From positions 1,916,649 through 1,980,648 of the forward strand of contig NZ_JABBGK010000001.1 of assembly GCF_012927355.1 (NCBI RefSeq): 64,000 bases of DNA, read 5' to 3'. The first letter of the stretch is position 1, and every line of letters begins with the position of its first letter. Below the pieces are notes generated by a model. It searched no databases, was not told the DNA's origin, and saw only the letters and a program-made list of their open reading frames with translations. The stretch comes from Rhizobium terricola. GTDB lineage: Bacteria > Pseudomonadota > Alphaproteobacteria > Rhizobiales > Rhizobiaceae. A program made the translations under genes and the position numbers. Shown one piece after another: positions 42,293 to 51,737 of the stretch.

Positions 42293-43165
42293 ATGATCTC
42301 CGCCCGCGACATGACGCCTGCCGAACTGGCCGCGCTTCTGCATTTCCATGCCGAAGCGGGGGTGGAATGGCTGACGGAGGACGATCCGATCGACCGGGTC
42401 GCGGCCTTTGCCGAGGAGCGCGCGGCGCGCAATGTGCGGGCGCCGGCGGCTGCGGCACTCGCCCAGCCGGAGGGCGGGCAGCCCTCCGCCAGCCGCACGC
42501 GGCCGACGACGGCGCCGCCGCCCAAGCCGGTTTCGGCCTCGGCACTGCCGGCCATTCCCGACGAACACGCGATCACCGAGGCGCGCTTTGCCGCCGAAAG
42601 CGCGCGCTCGCTCGCCGAACTCAAGACGGCCGTCGAAGCCTTCGGCGGCTGCAACCTCAAGACCTCGGCGCGCTCGACGATCTTCGCCGCCGGCGACACG
42701 GCGAGCCGCATCATGGTGATCGGCCCGATGCCGAGCGCCGACGACGATCGCGAGGGGCTCGCTTTTTCGGGCCGCGCCGGCCTGCTGCTCGACCGGATGC
42801 TCGCCGCGATCGGCCTGAAGCGCGAGGCGATCCTGATCACCACCGTCATTCCCTGGCGCCCGCCGGGCGACCGGCCGCCGTCGGCGCCCGAAGCGGCGAT
42901 CTGCCGCCCTTTCATCGAGCGTCAGATCGAGCTTGCCGAGCCGAAGGTGGTTCTTCTATTCGGAAACTTCACCGCGCGCTTCTTCTTCGGCGAGACCGGC
43001 ACGATCCACGCGCTGCGCGGCCAGTGGCGCGAGATCGGCGGCGGCGGGCATCGCGTACCGGCGATCGCGACGCTCCATCCCCAGGAACTCCTGACGGCAC
43101 CGGCCAGCAAGGCGCTCGCCTGGCGTGACCTTCAGGCCTTTGCCGCGCGGCTCGCCGACGCCTAA
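42293..43165 (+). CDS. Uracil-DNA glycosylase superfamily protein (family-4-like) with altered motifs
   Basis: The 290-residue protein has a Pro/Ala-rich N-terminal extension of about 100 residues, then a UDG-fold domain. It shares GRAGLLLDRMLAAIGLKRE, TVIPWRPPGDRPPSAPE and TLHPQELLTAPASKALAWRDLQAF with family-4-like UDGs of Rhizobiales. The normal GE.PG..ED motif is GPMPSADDD (144-152), and only Cys120 and Cys204 remain of the four iron-sulfur Cys typical of classic family 4. It may be a cluster-free variant with altered activity. RBS CAGGG and ATG at 42293. Confidence 0.7.
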   Translation: MISARDMTPAELAALLHFHAEAGVEWLTEDDPIDRVAAFAEERAARNVRAPAAAALAQPEGGQPSASRTRPTTAPPPKPVSASALPAIPDEHAITEARFAAESARSLAELKTAVEAFGGCNLKTSARSTIFAAGDTASRIMVIGPMPSADDDREGLAFSGRAGLLLDRMLAAIGLKREAILITTVIPWRPPGDRPPSAPEAAICRPFIERQIELAEPKVVLLFGNFTARFFFGETGTIHALRGQWREIGGGGHRVPAIATLHPQELLTAPASKALAWRDLQAFAARLADA

Positions 43166-43318
43166 TTGGGCAAAATTTCGGCAGATATTACGGAATCATG
43201 ACGCAGCCATGCATTTTGCGCAGACCTGCCTCGCGTTCCGCCTCTTGTATGATTTATGTTGCGCTGCGATATATGGACTCATCCAAGGGAGGATCCGAGA
43301 GACAGGAAGATAGACGTC

Positions 43319-43510
43319 ATGACCGTTCGTGCCCGCCCGATACACTGCAAGTTCGAGACCCTGCGTCTCGCCGCAGAGCGCCAGCGCAGCGGCCAGCCCT
43401 ATCATCGCTTCGGCTCTGCCACCAATGAACAGCTGAGCGCCCGCGTGCTCGGCCGGCTGGGCCCGATCACCCGCCCCACCTCTCTCTTCTGCGATTTCCG
43501 CGAGGCCTGA
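43319..43510 (+). CDS. Small hypothetical protein (63 aa)
   Basis: A 63-residue Arg/Leu-rich frame starts MTVRARPIHCKFETLRLAAERQ, with an AGGAAG site 9-15 bases before its ATG. There is no membrane segment and two Cys (residues 10 and 58). I recognise no family. It is one of two small ORFs just upstream of a double-HTH gene; confidence is limited because GC-rich DNA easily yields such frames. Confidence 0.4.
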   Translation: MTVRARPIHCKFETLRLAAERQRSGQPYHRFGSATNEQLSARVLGRLGPITRPTSLFCDFREA

Positions 43511-43553
43511 GACCCGGGGGCTCATGCGGGTGGCGCATGCCAGCCCCGCACGC

Positions 43554-43568
43554 TTGTGCATTGCACAA
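43554..43568. promoter_or_regulatory. Perfect 15-base palindrome TTGTGCA-T-TGCACAA
   Basis: Two 7-base arms around a central T lie 67 bases upstream of the 43635 small gene. It looks like an operator of a dimeric repressor and is more symmetric than chance neighbours. The regulator is unknown. Confidence 0.45.
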
Positions 43569-43634
43569 TTTCCCGACCCATGGAACTGTTACCACCGTGA
43601 AGATAACCCTGCAAAAAATGCAAAGGAGTGAGCC

Positions 43635-43793
43635 ATGACCGCCATGTTCCACCCGCTCCGCAGCCTCAAGGCCGCCGTCAGCCAGATCGGCACGGCCGTG
43701 GATGCGTCCGAGGCTTACAGCCGTGCGCTTTCCGGAAAATACAAGCAGCCGTCGCGGGCCGAAAACGCGCTCGTCCGTCACATTCCGCTTTGA
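43635..43793 (+). CDS. Small putative protein (52 aa) with strong ribosome site
   Basis: A 52-residue frame begins MTAMFHPLRSLKAAVSQIGTAVDASEAYSRALSGKY and ends RHIPL. AAAGGAGTGAGCC immediately precedes the ATG, the best ribosome site nearby, and a symmetric operator-like site lies 67 bases upstream. Composition is helical and amphipathic with no membrane segment. It resembles small Rhizobiales proteins of unknown role, but I cannot name a family. Confidence 0.55.
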   Translation: MTAMFHPLRSLKAAVSQIGTAVDASEAYSRALSGKYKQPSRAENALVRHIPL

Positions 43794-43842
43794 TGGATTG
43801 GGCGCCGCGGCCACGTGCCCTCAAGCCCTGCCCCTGCGGTCT

Positions 43843-44745
43843 TCAGCCTTCCATTCCGGCTGCGGGCCGCAATTGCGTTTCAGGCTGCGGCAACAGCCGC
43901 GCGCAAGCCTTCTCATAGGCCTCGTCGACGACGGCGAACTTGATCGCCTGCCAGCCGCAATATTCGTCGAGCAGATCGGCCATGAACCACAGGTGGGTCT
44001 TCTTCACCGGATCCTGCCACTGCAGGCTCTTCTCTTCCACCGCACGGCGCAGCAGCCGCTGCAGATGCGTGCGCGACATCATGAAATGTTCGGCCATAGC
44101 ACGGGCGTCGACGCGGCCGATGTCGTATCGGTCGACGGACGGATCCGTCGCCTTGATGCGACGCACGAGTTCGTCCATCACGAGTCCTCCCGCCTCCGTC
44201 CAGAGGAACATCGCGACCCGCGGTGGCGGCTCGCGCCAGCCTTCGTGTTCGAACGAGCGCCGCGCGACGTGGGGCTGTATCAGGCGGAAGAGCTCCGGAT
44301 GGGCCATCAGGGTCGGTGCACGTGTCCCGCCGTCGAGGCGGTCCAGCACGGCGAGGTTGGCAACCGTCCAGCGCATCATCGCATTGTAGCTGATTTCCGT
44401 CGCCTCGAAACGGCGCGGACGGCGGCTCGGATCCCCCGCGACGCGGATGAAGCGATAGGTGAGCAACTGGTCGAGGAAGTTCAAGACCGTGTTGCGGCTC
44501 GCGGCATTGACGGAGGTGATGACTTCGCGCAGGCGCGTGGTCGTCAAACCGCTTCCAGGAACAGCCGGATCATATTCGAGGTGCAGCGCGAAGGCAGACT
44601 GGCTGAGCAGCCAGCGCTGGTGGGACGCAAGCAGGCGCGCCAGGCGCGGATTGCTGTCATATTCACCCTGAAGCTCGACCGAATAGTCCCTCAACGCCTC
44701 GCGAAAGGCGCAGCTCCCGCGCAGCTCTTCAGCAGTGAGGGCCAT
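43843..44745 (-). CDS. Hypothetical regulator with two helix-turn-helix-like regions
   Basis: The 300-residue soluble protein has an N-terminal winged-helix-like section (TTTRLREVITSVNAASRNTVLNFLDQLLTYRFI, residues about 70-105) and a C-terminal HTH-like DARAMAEHFMMSRTHLQRLLRRAVEE. The ATG at 44745 follows GGGAGGGCGG; the open frame to 44814 adds a less likely N-terminus. I recognise no characterised homologue. Placement next to two small ORFs suggests it may regulate them, but that is inference. Confidence 0.5.
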   Translation of the reverse strand: MALTAEELRGSCAFREALRDYSVELQGEYDSNPRLARLLASHQRWLLSQSAFALHLEYDPAVPGSGLTTTRLREVITSVNAASRNTVLNFLDQLLTYRFIRVAGDPSRRPRRFEATEISYNAMMRWTVANLAVLDRLDGGTRAPTLMAHPELFRLIQPHVARRSFEHEGWREPPPRVAMFLWTEAGGLVMDELVRRIKATDPSVDRYDIGRVDARAMAEHFMMSRTHLQRLLRRAVEEKSLQWQDPVKKTHLWFMADLLDEYCGWQAIKFAVVDEAYEKACARLLPQPETQLRPAAGMEG

Positions 44746-45101
44746 GGTCCGCCCTCCCTGCGGGCAACGCCGCTTGCCGCCGAACAGAGACCGGAAACCG
44801 TGGTGCCACGGCAAGGCGATGCGTGATCCGCGATGCTCGGCAGCCCTGATGTCTGTCGTATTCGCTCTTCATGCAATCTTCATCGCCTGTTTGGATCTTC
44901 CATCGCTGTGCCGACATCAACCGGCCGGGCGACCGAACGTCCATCCTTCCCTTCGTTTCCTTCTTTATCACTTTGACGCAACAAAAGAAAAGGGATCGGT
45001 TGTCACGCCGATCAAAGTTTGCGGCACTGCATGTCGCAATCGACAGCTTACCCCGAATTGATTAAGGGCATGCTTCAATTCACATCCCGGAAGGTTCTCC
45101 G
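44746..45101. other. Intergenic region between the HTH gene and the MFS gene
   Basis: It includes a TTGACG at about 44974 without a convincing -10, and GGAAGG just before the MFS ATG at 45102. I see no gene, repeat or hairpin of note. Confidence 0.5.
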
Positions 45102-46367
45102 ATGCTGGCCAGCCTCGCTTCGATCGCCACTCTCATGCTGTCCACCCTTCTGATGATGATGGGCTTCGGACTGATGAACTTCATGGTGCCGATCCGCTCG
45201 ATTGCCGAGGGCTGGTCGACCTTCACCATCTCGATCATCGCCACCGCCTATACCTTCGGTTTCACGATTTCCTGCATCATCACCCCGCTCTTCGTGCGCC
45301 GCGTGGGACATGTCCGGGTGTTCGCCGCGCTTTTGACGCTGCTCACCGTCTCGATCCTGCTCTGCGCGCTGGTGGTCGACTGGCGCGCCTGGATGCTGTT
45401 CCGCGGCATTGCCGGCTTTGCCATCGCCGGCGCCTATCTGGTGATCGAGAGCTGGCTCAACGAACGCGTGACCAACGAGAACCGCGGGGCGCTCTTCTCC
45501 GTCTACATGATCACCAGCCTTTCCGGCTCGATCGGCGGCCAGTATCTCGTGCCGCTCGGCGATCCCAACCAGGCCGGGCTCTTCATCCTCTGCGCCCTGA
45601 TCTTCTGCTTCGCGCTGCTTCCGACCACGCTTTCGACGGCGCAGTCCCCGGCTCCCATCGCGGCGGCGAAGTTCGATCTCTCCCGCCTCTACCGACGCTC
45701 TCCCGTCGCCTTCTTCGGTTCGCTGCTGTCCGGCGCGCTTTCCGGCACCTGGGGCAGCCTCGGCGGCGTCTATTCGCAGAATGTCGGCATGACGACGGCC
45801 CAGGGTGCCACGCTGCTGGCGGCCTTCCTCGCCGGCGGCGCCATCGCGCAGATGCCGATCGGCCGGCTTTCCGATTTCATCGACCGCCGTCTCGTCATGG
45901 TCGGCTCCGGCGTGTTCGGGGTGGTGTCATGCCTGGCGATGTTGGTCTTCGGCGGCAGCCCGGTCGCGCTCTATATCGCCGGCTTCTTCGTCGGCACCGT
46001 GCTCTATCCGGTTTATGCGCTGAATGTCGCCCATGCCAACGACATGGCCGAACCGGACGAGTTCGTCACCATATCCAGCGCCATCATGATCCTTTACGGC
46101 CTCGGCACCGTCACCGGACCGCTGATGGCCGGCACGCTGATGCAGGCCTTCGGGCCGAATGGCCTCATCTGGTTCATCGCGACGGCCTTTGCCCTTTATG
46201 CCGGCTATGCGGGCTGGCGCATGCTGCGCCGTCCTCCGAGCGAGGGACCGGCCGAAAAGACCGGATTCCATTCGATGCCGCTGCCGATGCAGGGGACAGA
46301 TGCGGCGGGCTCGCCGTTGAGCGACGCAGCGTCAGAACCTGCCGCCCCCGCCGACCGGCGCGACTAA
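45102..46367 (+). CDS. MFS transporter (YcaD-like)
   Basis: The 421-residue protein has about twelve transmembrane helices, starting MLASLASIATLMLSTLLMMMGFGLMNFMVPIRS. The YcaD-type motif RGIAGFAIAGAYLVIESWLNERVTNENRGALFSVYM follows helix 4, and a polar C-terminus of about 45 residues ends in Ala/Pro/Ser-rich sequence. It is a predicted inner-membrane exporter of unknown substrate. GGAAGG precedes the ATG. The downstream EamA gene is convergent and nearly abuts it. Confidence 0.83.
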   Translation: MLASLASIATLMLSTLLMMMGFGLMNFMVPIRSIAEGWSTFTISIIATAYTFGFTISCIITPLFVRRVGHVRVFAALLTLLTVSILLCALVVDWRAWMLFRGIAGFAIAGAYLVIESWLNERVTNENRGALFSVYMITSLSGSIGGQYLVPLGDPNQAGLFILCALIFCFALLPTTLSTAQSPAPIAAAKFDLSRLYRRSPVAFFGSLLSGALSGTWGSLGGVYSQNVGMTTAQGATLLAAFLAGGAIAQMPIGRLSDFIDRRLVMVGSGVFGVVSCLAMLVFGGSPVALYIAGFFVGTVLYPVYALNVAHANDMAEPDEFVTISSAIMILYGLGTVTGPLMAGTLMQAFGPNGLIWFIATAFALYAGYAGWRMLRRPPSEGPAEKTGFHSMPLPMQGTDAAGSPLSDAASEPAAPADRRD

Positions 46368-46381
46368 CCGCCAGCCGCCCG

Positions 46382-47320
46382 TCACCCCTGCGGGGTCGAG
46401 GCCTTGCGTGCCGCCCGACGCTCGAGGCCGAGCTGGTGTTCGCGATAGATGATGAAGATGCCGGCCCCGACGACGATCGCCGCCCCGACCATCGTCGTCA
46501 GCGGCGGCACCTCGCCGAACAGGATATAGGCGATCACCGAGCCCAGGATGATCGAGGTGTATTCGAAGGGCGCAACGGTCGAGACATCGGCATGGCGGTA
46601 GCTCTCGGTCAGGAGGATCTGGCCGAGGCCGCCGAAGAAACCGGCCAGCGCCATGAGGCCGAGAGAGGGCCAGCTCAACACCTGCCAACCGAAGAACCAG
46701 GTGGTCGCCGACAGCACCGAGGCGGTCAGAGAAAAATAGAGGACGATGGTCGCGGTCTTCTCCTCGCGCACCAGCTGGCGCACCTGCAGCATGGCGGCAG
46801 CCCCGAGCGCCGCCGAACAGAGGATGGCGACCGCGCCGGTCGCCGCAGCCGAACCGAGCCCCTGTTCCTCGAACAGGGTCAGCTTCGGCCAGGAGATGAT
46901 CAGCACGCCGATCAGGCCGACGAAGACAGCCGTCCAGCGATAGGCGCGCACGGTTTCCCGCAGGAAGACAGCCGCGAAGACAACGGCCAGGAGCGGCATC
47001 GCATAGCCGATGGCGATCGCGTCCGGCAGCGGCAACAGCACCAGTCCGTAGAAGCCGACCACCATCGACGCCACACCGATCAGGCCACGCTTCACATGGC
47101 CGAGTGGGTTGTTCGTCTGGAAGGCGGCGCGAAGGTCGCCGCGCACGGCGAGATAGATCAGGATCGGCACGATGGCGAAGGCCGAGCGGTAGAAAGTGAT
47201 CTGCCCGGACGGCATGCCGGCACCGGCGAGCTTGATCGAGCTCTGCATGCCGACGAAGACAGCAACGGACATGATCTTCATGACAATGCCGCGGAGCGGA
47301 TTGGAGGCGGGATCTGCCAT
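46382..47320 (-). CDS. EamA-family (DMT) transporter
   Basis: The 312-residue protein has two EamA repeats with around ten helices: GQITFYRSAFAIVPILIYLA in the first, PLLAVVFAAVFLRETVRAYRW, then STVAPFEYTSIILGSVIAYILFGEVPPL in the second. It is a probable metabolite transporter; rhizobial relatives include riboflavin importers of the RibN type, but no riboflavin element is seen upstream. The ATG at 47320 (MADPASNPLRG) is the best start; the frame is open to 47491. Confidence 0.8.
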   Translation of the reverse strand: MADPASNPLRGIVMKIMSVAVFVGMQSSIKLAGAGMPSGQITFYRSAFAIVPILIYLAVRGDLRAAFQTNNPLGHVKRGLIGVASMVVGFYGLVLLPLPDAIAIGYAMPLLAVVFAAVFLRETVRAYRWTAVFVGLIGVLIISWPKLTLFEEQGLGSAAATGAVAILCSAALGAAAMLQVRQLVREEKTATIVLYFSLTASVLSATTWFFGWQVLSWPSLGLMALAGFFGGLGQILLTESYRHADVSTVAPFEYTSIILGSVIAYILFGEVPPLTTMVGAAIVVGAGIFIIYREHQLGLERRAARKASTPQG

Positions 47321-47668
47321 CGGGGGGCTCGTGACTGGCGAGATGAGACGGGATCGACGGAGCAGTCCGCCATGGAACGGGCAGTCGCCTGCAGACGCGA
47401 ACGACAGAATCCCGTGTCCGAAGACTGGCACTTCGCGCAGGAGGAGACAAGGGCGCAGTCGATCGCCGGCAAGTGACTCAAGTTTAGGCAAACTGCCCTG
47501 AGAAAGGCACGAGAGTCCCTGAGAATCATGGGTTCCGGTGAGTTCGCTTCATCCATGGTTAACCAATCGCGAAGATCATATTTCCATTGATTGCGCCTCT
47601 TTCAGCCGCATCGCCCGCCGGGATATCGCGAACGATGCGGCATTCATCCGTTTTGATGGTGATTTCCA
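47321..47668. other. Intergenic region without a recognised gene
   Basis: The 348-base divergent gap between the EamA gene and the Cache protein gene shows no clear ORF of its own, no strong hairpin and no repeat. Promoters for both neighbours must lie here; none is convincing. Confidence 0.5.
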
Positions 47669-48778
47669 ATGAGCGACCCGTTGTCGAAACAGAACACCGC
47701 CCCGCCGAAGGTCGCGACCCCGCGGTCCATGCGTCTCGTCACCGAGGGCATTGGCATCGATCTCGCACGCTTCAGCGCCGACAATACCCATGTGGTGCGG
47801 CAGATCCGGCTGCTGGCGATCAACGCGCTCATCGAGGCGGCCCGTGCCGGCGAAGCGGGCAAGGGTTTTGCGGTGGTCGCCAACGAGGTGCAGCGGCTGG
47901 CGCAGGAAGCGGCCGACATCACCGACCGTTTCCAGGAAAACGTGCTCGGCCGCGTGGACCTCGGTCGGTCCATGGCCGATGCCCTGGTCAGCGAGATGGA
48001 GGGCGCGCGCCTCACAGACCTTGCCCAGACGCTGGTGCAGTTCATCGTCCGCAATCTCTTCGAGCGCACCGCAGACGTCCGCTGGTGGGCGACCGACCCG
48101 GCGCTCTGGCAGGCGCTCGGCGATCCGTCGCCGGAGCGCTTCGCCTATGCCGCCGAACGGCTCGGCGTCATCAACCGCTTCTACACGGTCTATCTCGACC
48201 TCGTGATGACGGATGTCGACGGTCGGGTCGTGGCCTCGGCCAATCCGCGCTACCAGCGCGGCCTGAAGGACCGCAAGCTTGCCGCCGAACCGTGGTTCGT
48301 CGCAGCGCGCCAGTGCGGCAGCGGCGACGACTACATCGTCGACGAGGTGAAGCCCAGCGTCGCTCACGAGAACCGGGACACCCTCGTATACGCGACCGGC
48401 ATTCGCGAGGGCGGCCGGTCCGACGGGCGCCTGATCGGCACTCTCGGCGTCTATTTCGACTGGCAGGCCCAGGGGCAGGCCATCGTGGAGAAGGAGGCCA
48501 ACCTGCCGCCGCAGGTGGCCGACCGGACCGAAGTCCTGCTGCTCGACGGCGCCCTGAAGGTGATTGCGTCCAGCAACCCGGCGCGACGCTACACCCACTT
48601 CGCGCTCGCCAATCCAGAAAAAGTCATGCGCGGCAGCTACTATGACAACAGCGGGTCGATCGTCGCCTTTGCCCGGACCCTGGGCTACGAGGACTATGAC
48701 GGTCTGGGCTGGTACGGTGTCATCGTCCAGCAGACCGAGAGCGACGAGGCGATCCGCGCCACGCTCGGGCTCAAGTAG
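47669..48778 (+). CDS. Soluble protein with chemoreceptor-tip segment followed by a Cache-like sensor domain
   Basis: The 369-residue protein has residues 48-80 ([32 protein letters not shown]), which is the highly conserved signalling tip of methyl-accepting chemotaxis proteins, but no membrane segment or methylation helix. A Cache-like ligand-binding domain follows (about 150-365, with [16 protein letters not shown] and [19 protein letters not shown]). This is the reverse of the usual order and is entirely cytoplasmic. It could be an adaptor that recruits CheA/CheW, or a sensor feeding receptor arrays. A weak ribosome site precedes the ATG. Confidence 0.75.
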   Translation: MSDPLSKQNTAPPKVATPRSMRLVTEGIGIDLARFSADNTHVVRQIRLLAINALIEAARAGEAGKGFAVVANEVQRLAQEAADITDRFQENVLGRVDLGRSMADALVSEMEGARLTDLAQTLVQFIVRNLFERTADVRWWATDPALWQALGDPSPERFAYAAERLGVINRFYTVYLDLVMTDVDGRVVASANPRYQRGLKDRKLAAEPWFVAARQCGSGDDYIVDEVKPSVAHENRDTLVYATGIREGGRSDGRLIGTLGVYFDWQAQGQAIVEKEANLPPQVADRTEVLLLDGALKVIASSNPARRYTHFALANPEKVMRGSYYDNSGSIVAFARTLGYEDYDGLGWYGVIVQQTESDEAIRATLGLK

Positions 48779-49026
48779 CATTCGCTTGAATAATATTGCC
48801 GGATCGGAAGCGTTCTATTCGAGACGACTTCGGTTCCTTTTACCATGCCCGCGGTTCAAGTCGCGCTGCGTGAGAAAACTGCGGATGATCTGCCCAAATT
48901 TGTTCGTGTTTTAACAATCGTTCAGAAATTGATGCAATCATCTTGAATGATTAGGCCGTGATGCCGGGGCGACAGGACCGTCCCCCGCGGATTGCTGCCT
49001 CACCTAATTGGCGATCAGGACATATC

Positions 49027-51678
49027 ATGCGAACAGATACGGGCCGGACCATTCATCTGGCAGACTACCGACCTACCGACTTTGTCCTGGAACGCGTAGA
49101 CCTTACATTCGAACTTGACCCGACAGAAACCAAGGTCGAGGCACGCCTGATCTTCCATCGCCGCGAAGGCGCCGATTTGAACGCGCCGCTGGTGCTCGAC
49201 GGCGACGAACTCAACATGACCGGCCTGCTGTTCGACCAGATCGAAATGGCACCGGAGCGTTATACCGAGACGGCAGACAGCCTGACGATCCGCGACCTGC
49301 CGGAATCGGTCCCGTTCGAGATCACGGTCACGACGCTGATCAATCCCGAGGCCAACACCCAGCTGATGGGCCTCTACCGGTCGAACGGCATCTACTGCAC
49401 GCAGTGCGAGGCCGAGGGCTTCCGCCGCATCACCTTCTTCCCCGACCGGCCTGACGTGCTGGCCGTCTATACGGTCAACATCATCGCCGACAAGGACGCC
49501 AACCCGCTGCTGCTGTCGAACGGCAACTTCCTCGGCGGCGCAGGTTACGGCCCCGGCAAGCACTTCGCTGCCTGGTTCGACCCGCATCCGAAGCCGTCCT
49601 ACCTCTTTGCCCTCGTCGCCGGCGATCTCGGCGTGGTCGAAGATACCTTCGTCACCATGTCGGAGCGCGAAGTCGCGCTGAAGATCTATGTCGAGCACGG
49701 CAAGGAAGCCCGCGCGGCCTATGCCATGGATGCGCTGAAGCGTTCGATGAAGTGGGACGAGGAAGTCTTCGGCCGCGAATACGATCTCGACATCTTCATG
49801 ATCGTCGCCGTGTCCGACTTCAACATGGGCGCGATGGAGAACAAGGGTCTCAACATCTTCAACGACAAGTACGTGCTTGCCGATCCGGAGACCGCGACCG
49901 ACCAGGACTATGCCAATATCGAGGCGATCATTGCGCATGAGTATTTCCACAACTGGACCGGCAACCGCATTACCTGCCGCGACTGGTTCCAGCTGTGCCT
50001 GAAGGAAGGCCTAACCGTCTATCGCGACCACGAGTTTTCCGCCGACCAGCGTTCGCGCGCCGTCAAGCGCATCGCCGAGGTCCGCCATCTGCGTTCGGAA
50101 CAGTTCCCCGAGGATGCCGGCCCGCTCGCCCATCCGGTGCGCCCGACGAAGTTCCGTGAGATCAACAACTTCTACACGACGACCGTCTACGAGAAGGGCT
50201 CCGAAGTCACCCGGATGATCGCGACCATTCTCGGCCGCGACGGATTCAAGAAGGGCATGGACCTCTATTTCGAGCGCCATGACGGGGAAGCCGCGACCGT
50301 CGAGGACTTCGTCAAGAGCTTCGAGGATGCCAACGGCCGAGACCTCACGCAGTTCTCGCTCTGGTACCATCAGGCCGGCACGCCGCAGATCACTGTTTCG
50401 TCGACCTATGACGCGGGCGCCAAGACACTCAGCCTGTCGCTCGAGCAGATGGTCCCGGCAACGCCCGGCCAGACCGCCAAGGAACCGATGCACATTCCGC
50501 TCAAGTTCGCGCTGATCGGCGAGAACGGTTCGGAAGCCTCGCCCGCAGCCGTCAGCGGCGGAGAGGTGACCGGCGACGTGCTGCACCTCACGGAGCGCAG
50601 TCAGACCTTTGTCTTCACCGGAATCGGCGCGCGTCCGGTCGTCTCGCTCAATCGCAGCTTCTCTGCTCCGGTCACTCTGCATTTCGCCCAGAGCAAGGAA
50701 GACCTCGCCCACATCGCCCGCCATGACAGCGACCTGTTCGCCCGCTGGCAGGCCATCACCGATCTCGCCCTGCCGAACCTGATGGCGGCAGCCAAGGCCG
50801 CAGCCGCCGGCAAGGCAATCGAATGCGACGCCGGGCTTAGCGACGCGCTGCTCGCGATCGCTGCGGACGAGACGCTCGAGGCCGCCTTCCGCGCCCAGGC
50901 GCTGGCGCTGCCGAGCGAATCCGATATTGCCCGCGAACTCGGCTCGAACAACGATCCGGACGCCATCTACAAGGGCCGGCAGGCTATCCTGTCCGCCATC
51001 GCCACCGCGGGCGCGGACACGTTCCGCTCGCTCTATGACAGCCTTGCCTCAGGCGGATCGTTCACCCCGGACGCAGCAAGCGCCGGTCGCCGGGCCCTGC
51101 GCAACGCCGCCCTCGGCTTCCTCGCGCTCAGCGACAAGAGCCCTGCGGGTGCGGCGCAAGCCTTTGCCAAGGCCGACAACATGACCGACCTCGCCCAGGC
51201 GCTGACGGTGCTTGCCCATCGCTTCCCCGAGGCTCCGGAAACCCATGCGGCGCTCGCCGCCTTCGAGAGCCGCTTCGCCTCGAATGCGCTGGTGCTCGAC
51301 AAATGGTTCGCGATCCAGGCGACGATCCCGGGCGAAGGCTCGCTCGAGCGCGTCATGCGGCTCATGCAGAACCCGCATTTCGCCGCCTCGAACCCGAACC
51401 GGGTCCGCTCGCTGATCGGCACCTTCGCCTTCGCCAACGCGACGGGCTTCAACCGTCCGGACGGCAAGGCCTATCATTTCTTCGCCGAAGAAATTCTCGC
51501 GATCGACAAGCGCAATCCGCAACTCGCCGCCCGCCTTCTGACCGCGCTGCGCTCCTGGCGTCTGCTTGAGCCCGTCCGTGCCGAACAGGCACGCGAGGCG
51601 CTGATGACGATCGAGCGAGCCGCCCCGCAGCTCTCCTCCGACGTCGCCGACATCGTCGAGCGCATCCTGAAGGGCTGA
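49027..51678 (+). CDS. pepN: Aminopeptidase N (M1 family)
   Basis: The 883-residue M1 metallopeptidase has the substrate-anchoring GAMENKG and the zinc site HEYFHNWTGNRITCRDW (HExxH plus the later Glu in KEG), and an alpha-helical C-terminal domain. Its length matches E. coli PepN (about 870). It trims N-terminal residues from peptides in the cytoplasm. The ATG at 49027 is chosen over an earlier frame start. In Caulobacter-like genomes pepN and the PleC-type kinase lie nearby; here they are separated by a metallopeptidase gene. Confidence 0.96.
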   Translation: MRTDTGRTIHLADYRPTDFVLERVDLTFELDPTETKVEARLIFHRREGADLNAPLVLDGDELNMTGLLFDQIEMAPERYTETADSLTIRDLPESVPFEITVTTLINPEANTQLMGLYRSNGIYCTQCEAEGFRRITFFPDRPDVLAVYTVNIIADKDANPLLLSNGNFLGGAGYGPGKHFAAWFDPHPKPSYLFALVAGDLGVVEDTFVTMSEREVALKIYVEHGKEARAAYAMDALKRSMKWDEEVFGREYDLDIFMIVAVSDFNMGAMENKGLNIFNDKYVLADPETATDQDYANIEAIIAHEYFHNWTGNRITCRDWFQLCLKEGLTVYRDHEFSADQRSRAVKRIAEVRHLRSEQFPEDAGPLAHPVRPTKFREINNFYTTTVYEKGSEVTRMIATILGRDGFKKGMDLYFERHDGEAATVEDFVKSFEDANGRDLTQFSLWYHQAGTPQITVSSTYDAGAKTLSLSLEQMVPATPGQTAKEPMHIPLKFALIGENGSEASPAAVSGGEVTGDVLHLTERSQTFVFTGIGARPVVSLNRSFSAPVTLHFAQSKEDLAHIARHDSDLFARWQAITDLALPNLMAAAKAAAAGKAIECDAGLSDALLAIAADETLEAAFRAQALALPSESDIARELGSNNDPDAIYKGRQAILSAIATAGADTFRSLYDSLASGGSFTPDAASAGRRALRNAALGFLALSDKSPAGAAQAFAKADNMTDLAQALTVLAHRFPEAPETHAALAAFESRFASNALVLDKWFAIQATIPGEGSLERVMRLMQNPHFAASNPNRVRSLIGTFAFANATGFNRPDGKAYHFFAEEILAIDKRNPQLAARLLTALRSWRLLEPVRAEQAREALMTIERAAPQLSSDVADIVERILKG

Positions 51679-51689
51679 GAGGTTCCTAT

Positions 51690-51714
51690 CTGGCGCGGGC
51701 CAACCCCGCGCCAG
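51690..51714 (+). terminator. Hairpin after pepN
   Basis: CTGGCGCGGG (51690-51699) pairs perfectly with CCCGCGCCAG (51705-51714) across a 5-base loop, 12 bases after the pepN stop. No T-run; may be a Rho-independent-like stabiliser between convergent genes. Confidence 0.5.
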
Positions 51715-51737
51715 CCCAGGCCTTACTCGTCGGGGCC

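Noticed and set aside
44871..45065. A 64-codon frame in the gap before the MFS gene
   Set aside because: No ribosome site, Arg/Ser-rich composition and no conserved motif; considered noise.
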